From the NCBI GenBank assembly GCA_902801485.1, contig CADCIP010000004.1, positions 1 to 64,000 on the forward strand: 64,000 nucleotides of DNA. Direction: 5' to 3'. The notes under the pieces were generated by a model. It made no database searches. It was not told the origin of the DNA and was given only the letters and a program-made list of their open reading frames with translations. This DNA is from an uncultured Bacteroidales bacterium (GTDB taxonomy: Bacteria; Bacteroidota; Bacteroidia; Bacteroidales; Bacteroidaceae). Positions 40,686-49,906 of this stretch are shown here, one piece after another. Positions within the stretch are counted from its first letter, which is position 1. Every line of letters starts with the position of its first letter. Both the position numbers and the translations under genes were made by a program.

Positions 40686-41559
40686 AGTTATTGATGTCTA
40701 CATTTGTGTCATCATCGGAATAACCGTCATGGTTACTGCCCATATCCGTATCACCCTGGTCTGTCTTGATATCATCATCTGAAATGTACAGACTATCGTC
40801 AAACATCAGCTCTTCCTCATCGACAGTGATACTTAAACTGAAGGTTGACATCTCGTAACTAATAGTCGCACGAGAAACACGACCTTTATTGAGGGTAATT
40901 TCAACATCACGGTCGAGAGTTTTACGAGGACTTACGGCATGAATGTGATAAGTTATCGTACGAGAACCTGTCTCTCCTACATTGAAATAGGCCACATCGC
41001 TAATCTGGAAAATATTATCACCCTCAGACAGACCTCCAGTGATGCGGTCGAAGACAATACTACGGTTGCCCTCTGTAACACTTACTTGGAATCCACCTGT
41101 GAAATAAGAATAGAATGTCTTATCAAAAACAACATCGAATCCAGCGTTAGTTCCAGTACAATGAACAGAAACATGAGTAGTCTGACCGGCCTTTACTGAG
41201 AAAGGAGCGGAAGTACCAACATAGCGAGGCTCCCCCCAACCGTCATTACTGGATTCTGCTGTAGCCTCATTGCAACTTTCCACATTAATGGTATAACCAT
41301 AACCGGCAGAAAGACGGGTATTAATGTTCTTAAGAAGGTCTGTCTGGCGATAGACATCACTACCCTTATAGATGGTAACGAGAAAGTTGTCAGCCTGCTC
41401 CTTGGAGATAGTTGAAGTAGCACGCGTCTGACGTTCGCCCGTAAGAGTAAGCTCGAAGCTACCCATCTCTTCATTCTCGCCTGGTGTCGGGAAATCAAAA
41501 TCCTTTTCGGAACAAGAGGCGAGGAGAACTGAACATATTATAATTAAGTACTTTCTCAT
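40678..41559 (-). CDS. DUF4493 lipoprotein
   Basis: A 293-aa lipoprotein: lipobox LLASC (Cys16), GSFELTLTG, QTRAT at 44-48, a DUF4493 domain (about 50-215) with the WGEPRYVG loop and CTGTNAGFDVVFDKTFYSYFTGG. An unusual acidic tail follows (DDSLYISDDDIKTDQGDTDMG to the end), rich in Asp, like a calcium-binding or sticky tail. It overlaps the next gene upstream by 4 nt and the fimbrillin gene downstream by 8 nt. Confidence 0.8.
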   Translation of the reverse strand: MRKYLIIICSVLLASCSEKDFDFPTPGENEEMGSFELTLTGERQTRATSTISKEQADNFLVTIYKGSDVYRQTDLLKNINTRLSAGYGYTINVESCNEATAESSNDGWGEPRYVGTSAPFSVKAGQTTHVSVHCTGTNAGFDVVFDKTFYSYFTGGFQVSVTEGNRSIVFDRITGGLSEGDNIFQISDVAYFNVGETGSRTITYHIHAVSPRKTLDRDVEITLNKGRVSRATISYEMSTFSLSITVDEEELMFDDSLYISDDDIKTDQGDTDMGSNHDGYSDDDTNVDINNYD

Positions 41560-42275
41560 GAATTAATCGGATTATTATCAATCGTCATATCGTCGATAAC
41601 GATGTCAATACCACCAGAATTAGCATCGGAATCGTAATGATAAGTAAGCGTATATAACTTCCCTGCATTTACATCGAGATAGCTGATGGCCGAATGGGAA
41701 CTGGTACGTCCGTCGGTGTTGGTAGCAGAGAGGGCATAAGAGAAACCTCCGTCAGCCAAATCAAAGTATGCACGTTCACCCTGACGGATTACAACCGTAC
41801 GACCGCCACTCTTCAGACGGAAGGTGTAGGCACTGAAAAGCATATCCCAAAGGTCTGGCAACTGCAGCCCTACGGCATAGTTTGTCATAGGAACACGCAT
41901 CTGCAAGCGCTTTACCATATCATACTCCATTTCTACGGAAGTTTCCTGAAAATAGCATGCCTCACCTTTACCATCGTTGGCTGATTTCCAGTTTTCCTGG
42001 TTGTCGGTGTAGGCTTGGATATAAAACGTACCTGGTTCTAATACAATCTTCTGAGGAACAGAACCTGCATCATAGTGACGATAAGGTGCTCTGTTTGCAT
42101 CGAGGATATCAACTACGAGGTCTGCATCGCAAGCTCGGGTGACCTCCATCTGGGGACGGCCGTTAAGCAGAAGGTCAAGTTCCAACACAGCCTTACCGCC
42201 TGTTGGTGCCACCTCATCCTGTTGACAGGCTGTAAACAGGACTATGCTTAGAAGTATGTATATCGGATATTTCAT
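41556..42275 (-). CDS. DUF4493 lipoprotein
   Basis: A 239-aa lipoprotein with lipobox FTAC (Cys17), KAVLELDLLL, EVTRA at 44-48, and a DUF4493 domain with LEPGTFYIQAYTDN, ACYFQETSVEMEYDMVKRLQMRVPM and PDLWDMLFSAYTFRL. The shortest member of the set. It begins 2 nt after the stop of the DUF4493-module gene and overlaps its downstream neighbour by 4 nt. Confidence 0.8.
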   Translation of the reverse strand: MKYPIYILLSIVLFTACQQDEVAPTGGKAVLELDLLLNGRPQMEVTRACDADLVVDILDANRAPYRHYDAGSVPQKIVLEPGTFYIQAYTDNQENWKSANDGKGEACYFQETSVEMEYDMVKRLQMRVPMTNYAVGLQLPDLWDMLFSAYTFRLKSGGRTVVIRQGERAYFDLADGGFSYALSATNTDGRTSSHSAISYLDVNAGKLYTLTYHYDSDANSGGIDIVIDDMTIDNNPINS

Positions 42276-42277
42276 GG

Positions 42278-44101
42278 TTATGGCTTAGCGTATTTAAATG
42301 ATAAGGAATAAATATGAGAACAGGTTTGACCTGCCCCATAGCTATTGTGACAGGTAATGGTGGTAAGAACCTGATTGTTGTCCCTTAAAACATTGGTTGT
42401 TCCTGAATGAAGGTGGTCGGTATCTCTAAAAGGAGTACCAGCTTCTTCTATGGAAAGAATCTCCCTATTACCTACCGAGACACTAAAGGTGGTACCAACT
42501 GTTAAAGTATGAACATTAACACTATAGTCGGCACAGAAACAGGTACCCATAGGAATAGAAACGGAAGATGAGTTTGTTATACTCTGACTACCTGTAGAAA
42601 GGTGTCCCAAACGTACATCGGAATCAAACCAGTCAACTCCTGAAGAAGAAATCCATTCATCATGGCTGGCCAGATTGAGAGAGTAAGGCAAACCGGTGAT
42701 GATGAACTCCTTCTGTGCACTGACAGAAACACCATCGAAAGTTAGGTCACCCCTCAAAACGTGGGCAGCAGAACGAACTGTCTGACCTGCCATATCACCG
42801 AACTCGTATGTATTACCGGTAGTCACATTGGACGTCTCACCATCGTAAGTGTAGGTGAATGTATGCGTCCACTTATCACCACGAAGCAAAGCGTCACTGA
42901 CGTTTACAGAAACAGAAGGTTCGTAGATGGTAAGTCTGTCACAAGCATTGGCACCATTAATATCTCCTGTCAAATACATCGAATAAGAGGTATAGCCTGT
43001 AACGGTTACCTTTAGATTTTGGGGCGCATCGATTGTGAAATCGCGGTCACTGACAAATGTAGCTGTTCCATCATCCTCGACAAAGTAGTAAGAGGCCTTA
43101 TAATTTCCATGAGGAAGGTAGGGCCAGGTATCTTTGTTGGCATCCGCATTGTACTCGGACAGTAAAGCACCTGTTCCCTCTACAGCACGTACGGTAGCGC
43201 CGGCAGCATTAGTAATGACCGTCCGCCATTTCTTGCCGGGATAACTCTCGGTAATAATGAGGTTGGTACCTACGAGGAGTCCATTCCTGTCGAACTGGTG
43301 CATAGGGATTACCATAGCAACAGGCAACCAGGAAAGGGGTATGGTCTCGTCCATCGTTACTGTTTCGACTTCTACCTTACTGATATCAACACCTAAAGCA
43401 CTTTCAGGATCAGGCAAAGAAAGTGTAACAACAGCATGGTCAGCCGCTTTCAGGGTATCAGGGAAATCTTCGCTGGTAAGTTCACAGTTGACCTCACGGT
43501 CATCCTCCATCTTCAGTTTTCCCCAGAAACGCAAAGTAACATGGTTCCCTGATTTAACATAAACACTCCGGGCAGGTTCTCCTTTCGTGATAGCCATACT
43601 GTAATTGCCAACACAAACATATAGTGCATAGTCGCTGTAATAACGATCGAATCGAGCCTGTTCCTCGGCATCGCGCCCGAAGTTCGCAGAAACCAGTGCA
43701 TTACCTACTCGTGCTGTTATACTGGACTCTGTAGTCTGGTCTTTTACAATCTCTACATTATCAGTACCAATATAATAAGGTGCATCGATAGCCAACAAGT
43801 TGTCCCGACCATAAGTGACAGAGACATCGTAACGACCTACAGGCAGCGTAATTTCTTCCTCGGTGAAGACATCATTATAAACAGCACGTCCTGCGGCATT
43901 TACAATTAGCAAGTGGAAGTCAGCAATGCTGGGAGCACCTATATCACCGGGAGTGGAACGCGTGGTAGCCGTATTTATGTTCGCCAACGACAATTGCAAG
44001 CGTCCGCCCTCGCCCATTGGATTAGGTTCTTCTTCGCTGACACAAGCCATTAAGCTGAATGTCAGACAAAGCAACAGCATGCGGATTATATTTTTATTCA
44101 T
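42278..44101 (-). CDS. DUF4493 lipoprotein with shared C-terminal module
   Basis: A 607-aa lipoprotein, start ATG 44101 (MNKNIIRML); the codon 12 nt upstream is TTG. Lipobox LMAC (Cys20), GRLQLSLAN, TTRST at about 46-50. The DUF4493 domain (about 55-260) has LPVGRYDVSVTYGRD and YYIGTDNVEI. The C-terminal half (about 265-607) repeats the module of the fimbrillin-type protein: WPYLPHGNYKASY, GYTSYSMYLTGDI, ANACDRLTIYEP, LTFDGVSVSAQK and ITGLPY. The same module on two kinds of anchor implies a modular assembly. It overlaps the PCMD gene by 8 nt. Confidence 0.8.
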   Translation of the reverse strand: MNKNIIRMLLLCLTFSLMACVSEEEPNPMGEGGRLQLSLANINTATTRSTPGDIGAPSIADFHLLIVNAAGRAVYNDVFTEEEITLPVGRYDVSVTYGRDNLLAIDAPYYIGTDNVEIVKDQTTESSITARVGNALVSANFGRDAEEQARFDRYYSDYALYVCVGNYSMAITKGEPARSVYVKSGNHVTLRFWGKLKMEDDREVNCELTSEDFPDTLKAADHAVVTLSLPDPESALGVDISKVEVETVTMDETIPLSWLPVAMVIPMHQFDRNGLLVGTNLIITESYPGKKWRTVITNAAGATVRAVEGTGALLSEYNADANKDTWPYLPHGNYKASYYFVEDDGTATFVSDRDFTIDAPQNLKVTVTGYTSYSMYLTGDINGANACDRLTIYEPSVSVNVSDALLRGDKWTHTFTYTYDGETSNVTTGNTYEFGDMAGQTVRSAAHVLRGDLTFDGVSVSAQKEFIITGLPYSLNLASHDEWISSSGVDWFDSDVRLGHLSTGSQSITNSSSVSIPMGTCFCADYSVNVHTLTVGTTFSVSVGNREILSIEEAGTPFRDTDHLHSGTTNVLRDNNQVLTTITCHNSYGAGQTCSHIYSLSFKYAKP

Positions 44102-45818
44102 ATAATAGTTCAATATTATCTATTTGCAAGAGTGATTCTTCTCCGCCTGTGAAGTAGTCACCATATTTACTGCTGCTGGCTACTACGATAATATACTTCG
44201 GCTGACGGTCTTTAACCCGGTAGTCCAGAGTGATCGTTTCTGTTGTCCATGAAGTTACATCCTCACCCTTGGTCATTTGGGCAAAAGCAATCAGGTGAGG
44301 GTCGTTCATGTCAAAGAGGTGCAAGGCACTGGGACGGGTACGAATGAGATATGGACACTGAATATTAATCCCCTTCGAGGTTGTAAAAGTTACAGGTTCC
44401 CAGTCACCAAGTGCAATATACACGCTACATGAATCTGGTCGTCCCTTGAAGTTCTCGTACATCTCTTTTGAAATGTATGTGCCATAGGCTTCTTTCCAGT
44501 CGCCACCTGTACGAGTAATGGGAGAACTTTTATACTTATAGTCAAAACGCATTTTCGTGGGGAAAGAAGTAAAGGGGCGACCGAATGAAAGAACGCCATT
44601 GGAACCATCGGTCTCAAGATAGTCGCCCGTAAAGATATTGCCAGCCGCAAACTTAATGACAATGTACTTCGACTGGAGGTTTGCAAAACGACGACCATCT
44701 TCATCTTTGTACGTACTGTTGCTGTTACCAACAGTTGTTGCTCCGGCATTACCTGTACTCCAATATGGTACATCACCCTCTCCCCAAGGTTGCCAGAGCT
44801 CCTTTCCTGAACTACCGGTAACACTACTCCACCTATCGAAACTACCATTCTCCAAGTGCTGTTCACCTACTGTCGTGAATGTTTTTTCTTCACTTTTAGC
44901 TGTACCGGCAAAAACACGGTATGAATAGGTGGTAGCAGGACGAATGCCTGTAAGCTCAGCTGTAAAACGTGTACCATTTACCAAGACGTGAGAAGCAGTT
45001 ATTAATGTCCATTCATTGGAATCCGAAGCGCGATATTCCACAACTGGCTGCGTATTCATTGGAATGGTTCCGCTGATAGTAGCCGACACACTGCGTGCAA
45101 AGGCTGTTGCTTCGATGCTTTCTTTCGCCTCGGTCTTGTAAACAAACACACGCCATGTCTGTATCTCATCAACCCCAGCCATTTTTACCTGGAAAGTACG
45201 CATCTGAGAGAAGTCAAAGGTCTCAGATTTTGTAGGATCAGGCATAACAGTACCATGTATGCCACCCAAAGAAAACTTGTCGGCATGTAAAGTACCAAGG
45301 GATTTATTGGAAGCAACATATACAACAACGTTCTGATTGACAGGGTCGATGATGGCATTACCTACCTGACCTGTCAGATAGACTTCCCGCTTAATAATCT
45401 GATGAACACGTACCTTCCAACGGTATGTCTGATAGGTAGTCAGCACAAAAGTAACCTCGTGAGAAAAATCCAATGTTGGAGCATTTGAGCCGCTTGCAGA
45501 GAACGAAGACTCGGGGAAGTCCGTCTGAACGTCTTCAACAGTTATCTTTGCATCAGAAGTAACATCCATGCGTTTTACACGAAGCTTTGTAATATCTACC
45601 CGATCATCAACATAGAGATCAACCACACGCTTATCATTGTCAATAGACGCAGCAGCATAGCCTTCGCCTGATTCGTCACACTGTCCTTCCACCTCGAATG
45701 CAGTTATCACCGCCTTTCTGATTGGGAGAGGCAGGTCATCCTTGATAGCACATGAGGTAAATACCACGAGTGCAACCATTAGGAAACGGAAGGGATGAAT
45801 ATAACGAGAATGCATCAT
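44094..45818 (-). CDS. PCMD-domain lipoprotein
   Basis: A 574-aa lipoprotein (FTSC, Cys about 23). Two beta repeats of the kind seen in DUF5018 proteins follow, FSHEVTFVLTTYQTYRWKVRVHQ and FSQMRTFQVKMAGVDEIQTWRVFVYK. Next is a fibronectin-III-like segment (IRPATTYSYRVFAGTAKSEEKTF) and a PCMD domain from LENGSFDRWSSV to LLQIDNIELLYE. Surface-exposed glycan or protein binding is inferred. ATG 45818; it overlaps the upstream OMP gene by 4 nt. Confidence 0.8.
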   Translation of the reverse strand: MMHSRYIHPFRFLMVALVVFTSCAIKDDLPLPIRKAVITAFEVEGQCDESGEGYAAASIDNDKRVVDLYVDDRVDITKLRVKRMDVTSDAKITVEDVQTDFPESSFSASGSNAPTLDFSHEVTFVLTTYQTYRWKVRVHQIIKREVYLTGQVGNAIIDPVNQNVVVYVASNKSLGTLHADKFSLGGIHGTVMPDPTKSETFDFSQMRTFQVKMAGVDEIQTWRVFVYKTEAKESIEATAFARSVSATISGTIPMNTQPVVEYRASDSNEWTLITASHVLVNGTRFTAELTGIRPATTYSYRVFAGTAKSEEKTFTTVGEQHLENGSFDRWSSVTGSSGKELWQPWGEGDVPYWSTGNAGATTVGNSNSTYKDEDGRRFANLQSKYIVIKFAAGNIFTGDYLETDGSNGVLSFGRPFTSFPTKMRFDYKYKSSPITRTGGDWKEAYGTYISKEMYENFKGRPDSCSVYIALGDWEPVTFTTSKGINIQCPYLIRTRPSALHLFDMNDPHLIAFAQMTKGEDVTSWTTETITLDYRVKDRQPKYIIVVASSSKYGDYFTGGEESLLQIDNIELLYE

Positions 45819-46729
45819 AGATAGAAGGTCATTCCTATGTGAATACTAAAGAAATTAAATTTGAAATTAGCTCCGCCGCTATGACTCTTACCATATTCGT
45901 ACTCGGTGGAATTTGGATGAATGTTCTTAAAACTACTCCATTTGTAATCTACGCCAAGCACGCCAATAGACGTTTCTACGGCAGCGAAATCGGTGACGAA
46001 GATACATAAACCGGGGCTTATACCTAATTGTAACTTGTGAACTGTCTCGTAAGTTCCGTCAAATGTATTGAGTATAGGATCATCGCTATAACTACCTGTG
46101 CTATTCTTGCCATTGGCATGCGAATAGGTTGCACGCACTTCAGCAAAAGCACCGAATATCTTGCTTCCGAAGAGCGGCATGTAGTTGCGCATGAAAAGAC
46201 TTGCCTCATGTCTGTGCTCCAAATAATAGAGATTATCTAAACTGATGTTTAAATCCTCACCCAAGTTGACATCCAAGTCGCCCAGATAAAGGTATTGCCT
46301 GCTGTAATTGTAACGCATACCAACAGCCAGATTCTTTGCCACGAAATAACCTACATAAGGAGAAACAGAGAATAAATGTCCCTCCATATTCAGATTCTTC
46401 AGTACCAGGAGGTTCTGGTTTTCATTTTCCCACTCACGGTAATTAACTGTAGCACCACACATCCACATACCCTTTGGGATGAATGGAGCCTTCAGTTCGC
46501 CACGATCTACACGCTGGATATGTCTTTTTTTGAGATTCTTCTCATAACTGTCGCGTACCTTATTATTATATATATGTTTAGGCTGCTTACCGCTTATCAT
46601 TTCCGAGTAAGACTGGCCCCCATCGTACGCCCCAACGGGATATTGATTATATTGCGCGAATACTGCTACCGGCATGAAAGCCAGCAGCAGTATCAGCATT
46701 ATACTATGATTCTTACGTTTTTGTGTCAT
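45815..46729 (-). CDS. Outer-membrane beta-barrel protein of the surface locus
   Basis: A 304-aa exported barrel. Signal peptide ends near AVFAQ (about residue 26), then a short periplasmic stretch (KPKHIYNNKVRDSYEKNLKKR). Amphipathic strands follow and the chain ends IHIGMTFYL with a terminal aromatic/hydrophobic residue. It could be the outer-membrane partner of the DUF4493/PCMD lipoproteins. ATG 46729 is placed 1 nt after the upstream stop (46731-46733); a longer frame would lie wholly inside the neighbouring gene. Confidence 0.8.
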   Translation of the reverse strand: MTQKRKNHSIMLILLLAFMPVAVFAQYNQYPVGAYDGGQSYSEMISGKQPKHIYNNKVRDSYEKNLKKRHIQRVDRGELKAPFIPKGMWMCGATVNYREWENENQNLLVLKNLNMEGHLFSVSPYVGYFVAKNLAVGMRYNYSRQYLYLGDLDVNLGEDLNISLDNLYYLEHRHEASLFMRNYMPLFGSKIFGAFAEVRATYSHANGKNSTGSYSDDPILNTFDGTYETVHKLQLGISPGLCIFVTDFAAVETSIGVLGVDYKWSSFKNIHPNSTEYEYGKSHSGGANFKFNFFSIHIGMTFYL

Positions 46730-46730
46730 G

Positions 46731-48530
46731 CTACTGTACAGTAGGTTCGCCATACTCGAACGAGAAGTCATCGATATTGAGTACACTAGAATCCGATCCA
46801 TAGAAGTAGTCACCCCACTTGCTTGCAGAGCATACGATAATCATATGGGTTGGCTTCTTCGTCGTTGAATAATAAACCAATGGGATGTTAAACTCTTGCC
46901 ATGCACCACCGCTACTTGTGTTGCGAGTCATCTGACCATAGGCGATAACTCGCGGATCGGTTGCCCAATTAAGACTTGTGGTCAGCTCATATCCATCGCT
47001 GTTACTTGCATTTGCAACTTTGAACTTTTCTGTTACCAACGCACAGAATATCTGACACTCATCATTTGAATTCTTTGCAGGAGCACCGACTCCAGAAGGC
47101 TGGCTGCCTCGGTTAATTGAACCTGGAGTATAACAATAGTAACCCTTCAGTGCTGATGGACGAGAGGTGAATGGTACGCCCCACTCGAGTTTTGCGCCCT
47201 TGGTTGTGATAAGGCCAATGAAATCACCAGTGAACAAACTTGCAGCAGCCAACTTAATTGAAGCCCAGGCTGTAGCGAGCTTTGCAGAAGAGTTTCCACT
47301 ACGCTTGAAGGAAGTATCCTGTGTAGTTACACTACCAATAAAGGTTGCAGCACCGGCATTACTTGAGTTCCAATACTTAGGATCGGCAGGATTGCCACAG
47401 ATAGAAATCTTACCATCAACATACCAGTCTTCAAATCCAGAGTTATAAATTTGCTCTTGCGCTTCTGTTGTGAAGTTCACTTCATTACTGTTAATAGGCT
47501 CGTCAGTACCATTGTTATAAACAAAGCGGTATGTATAAGCTGTAGAAGCTGATAGTCCCTTCAGCTTATAGGAGATGGTACCGTTATTGTTGGTCAGGGC
47601 GTTGTTAGCCACTGTAGTCCACTCGCTGTCGGTCTTCTTCCTCCACTGCAGGGTTACGTTCTCGAAGTCATTCTTTTCCAGAGAAGCCTTACCGGAAAGT
47701 TCTGCAAAGGTGCTCCACGAAGATGCATTCTTTGCCTGGAGGGAGGTAAGATTCTTGCGAGGCACTTGAATAGTGTATGTGTATGTCTGGGTAGCATCGT
47801 CAGTTACAACTGTGATGTTACCCTGGCTACCTACAGGATCTCCAACACTATAATTGATAATGATGTGATCGCGAGCCTTTACGTTCTTTACTTCATTGGT
47901 CTGACTCTTGGCAGCATCGTTATTTACTGTAACTTTCAAATTGAGGTCAGCAACGGGGAAATAGGCTGAACCAGTAGTCTGCCCCATAACAAAGGTGCGT
48001 GCCGTGACGCCAGCCTGTGCTGAAGTAACCTCAGCTTTGGCGCTCTCGAAATACTTATTGAAGTTATCGTCAAAATTCACAGTTACCTTTACATTAGCCA
48101 ACGTACAGGTGACAGAGGCAGTGTTTGCCTCTTTACGCTTGATGGTAACACTTGTCGAACCTGCATAATAAGGAGCATCGAAAGCAGAATTACTACCATC
48201 CCAGTTGGCAGAGTGTGCAACTATGGTGTAAGTTCCTTCTGCCAATTTTATGTTACCTTTAAGCGTTTCGGAATTATTCCAATCATTGGTTTCCAGAGAA
48301 ACGCCATCGCCACTCTTGGCAACTTGTCCGTTAGCATCCAGAACAGCAACATATAACTTCTTGGCATTATAACCGGTAGGAACATCGGCACGAGTGTAAG
48401 TTGAAACAATCGTTTCGACCTTCAGTTTCAGATAACCTTCTCCCTGCTCTGCAACCTCTATATCATTGGTACAAGAGGCTACGAATAACGTAGCGCAGAG
48501 CAAACTAAACATGGAAAATATCTTTTTCAT
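46731..48530 (-). CDS. DUF4493 plus PCMD lipoprotein
   Basis: A 599-aa lipoprotein: lipobox VASC (Cys20), GYLKLKVETI, YTRADVPTG (TRA 46-48), and a DUF4493 domain (about 50-240) with LAEGTYTIVAHSANW, APYYAGSTSVTIKRKEANTASVTCTLANVKVTVNFDDNF. A fibronectin-III-like linker (LSASTAYTYRFVYNNGTDEP) and a PCMD domain from IYNSGFEDWYVDG to VLNIDDFSFEYG follow. It joins the two main families of the locus in one chain. Followed after 1 nt by the OMP gene. Confidence 0.85.
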   Translation of the reverse strand: MKKIFSMFSLLCATLFVASCTNDIEVAEQGEGYLKLKVETIVSTYTRADVPTGYNAKKLYVAVLDANGQVAKSGDGVSLETNDWNNSETLKGNIKLAEGTYTIVAHSANWDGSNSAFDAPYYAGSTSVTIKRKEANTASVTCTLANVKVTVNFDDNFNKYFESAKAEVTSAQAGVTARTFVMGQTTGSAYFPVADLNLKVTVNNDAAKSQTNEVKNVKARDHIIINYSVGDPVGSQGNITVVTDDATQTYTYTIQVPRKNLTSLQAKNASSWSTFAELSGKASLEKNDFENVTLQWRKKTDSEWTTVANNALTNNNGTISYKLKGLSASTAYTYRFVYNNGTDEPINSNEVNFTTEAQEQIYNSGFEDWYVDGKISICGNPADPKYWNSSNAGAATFIGSVTTQDTSFKRSGNSSAKLATAWASIKLAAASLFTGDFIGLITTKGAKLEWGVPFTSRPSALKGYYCYTPGSINRGSQPSGVGAPAKNSNDECQIFCALVTEKFKVANASNSDGYELTTSLNWATDPRVIAYGQMTRNTSSGGAWQEFNIPLVYYSTTKKPTHMIIVCSASKWGDYFYGSDSSVLNIDDFSFEYGEPTVQ

Positions 48531-48573
48531 TTCTTTATCTTCTTAATGTCGTTTATATAAAAGTCAAAACTTA

Positions 48574-49866
48574 TTATTCTGTTATAGTTACTTTAACTGT
48601 ACCTGTTTTAGTATTACCTTCCATATCTGTTACTGTCATCAAAAAATTATGCTCTCCTGAAAGAAGACCTAAGAACAAGTAGAACTGTCCGACAGGGAAT
48701 GTGTAATCTGTGTCACCTTGAGCAGGTACGGTAATTACCTTATCAAGACCACTTAAGAATGCTACCAGGTTCTGGTTGCCTACAACCTCACAGCCATTTA
48801 CGAGGTCAACACCTGGATATTCGTCTGCAACGCCAACCAATGACTCCATCATCTCATCACTAGATGAGTTTACTTTAACCATAACACTCTTCAAACCATT
48901 ATCTGCATGCATCACAACATCACCAGAAGTAGGATCAGCTGTAGCAGATTCCTCAGCAGACAAAGTCACAGGAGCAGGGAGAGTAAGTGTAATCAGGTCT
49001 GCACCGGGATTGTCACCAGGATTGTCACCGGGATTGTCACCAGGTTCGTCGTTTTCTGCATCAGTAACATCTACTACAATTTCATCACCAGTTTCGGTAA
49101 AAATAACATTAGCATTGATAGTGATTGTCGTAATCTTACCTGTCTTGGGATCCTCGGGCAGCACTCCAAAGTTGATAACCAATTCGTCACCACCACGGAA
49201 GTACTTGGAATCGTCGTCATAATGTACATCAAGCATCGATTTTTCCAAATACTGTTCAGAATTAATCGTAGTACCATCCGACTTCAGTTTACCTGAGAAG
49301 TCCAACGTCAGTCTTTCTGTTTCATTTTCGAACAACCAGTAATAATCTTTACGGTTACTACTGCTGACGAAATCCAGTACCGTCGAACTACCGTCATTAA
49401 TTGTTACTGTCCAAGATTCGAACTGTGTCAGGAATTCATCATCGTAATTTACACTTATATGGCTATTCTTCATCTTACAAACCACCTTTACATTTGTGGT
49501 AATGCCATTTTGGATTTCCATAGGTTCTGTTCCCTCAAAATAGGGAGAGGTCCTTTTCTTCGCACATTTACCTGCGGTGTGAGAAGTAACTGAATAATTA
49601 CCCACGGGCAATTCCACTGATGCCGGAACTTCCTCCACAGATTCGTACTTTACAATATATGTACTGTCTGCGTTCACCACCTCAACAGGAAAGTCCGTAA
49701 CTTCCTCTTGGGAACGGGTAAACGTTTCAGGCTCAAGCAGAGAAACGTTGAGAGCCATACGACCGGTTGCTGTATTCTCCAAGCCGCTCTTTATATCTTC
49801 GCTAACACACGAAGCGAAGCCTACGACGGTCATCAAACCAACGATGAATATATTTCTTATTTTCAT
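48574..49866 (-). CDS. DUF4493 lipoprotein with DNPG linker and second domain
   Basis: A 430-aa lipoprotein with lipobox FASC (Cys20), GRMALNVSLL, FTRS at 49-52, a classic DUF4493 domain (about 55-275) with ELPVGNYSVTSHTAG, SPYFEGTEPMEI and CKMKNSHISVNYDDEF. A linker of about three GDNP units (12-bp tandem repeat at 49002-49044) and a C-terminal domain of about 140 residues (LITLTLPAPVTLSAEES to TVKVTITE) follow, which looks Ig-like. The linker length could vary by repeat slippage. Confidence 0.8.
   Translation of the reverse strand: MKIRNIFIVGLMTVVGFASCVSEDIKSGLENTATGRMALNVSLLEPETFTRSQEEVTDFPVEVVNADSTYIVKYESVEEVPASVELPVGNYSVTSHTAGKCAKKRTSPYFEGTEPMEIQNGITTNVKVVCKMKNSHISVNYDDEFLTQFESWTVTINDGSSTVLDFVSSSNRKDYYWLFENETERLTLDFSGKLKSDGTTINSEQYLEKSMLDVHYDDDSKYFRGGDELVINFGVLPEDPKTGKITTITINANVIFTETGDEIVVDVTDAENDEPGDNPGDNPGDNPGADLITLTLPAPVTLSAEESATADPTSGDVVMHADNGLKSVMVKVNSSSDEMMESLVGVADEYPGVDLVNGCEVVGNQNLVAFLSGLDKVITVPAQGDTDYTFPVGQFYLFLGLLSGEHNFLMTVTDMEGNTKTGTVKVTITE
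49002..49044. repeat. In-frame 12-bp repeat encoding GDNP units
   Basis: Three full copies and a partial one of CACCGGGATTGT-type units (plus strand), with alternating CCGGG/CCAGG. Twelve is a multiple of three, so copy changes alter the linker length but not the frame. Confidence 0.85.
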
Positions 49867-49906
49867 TTTTCAAATCAATTATTAGGAATCAAACTTCGTG
49901 TTAATT

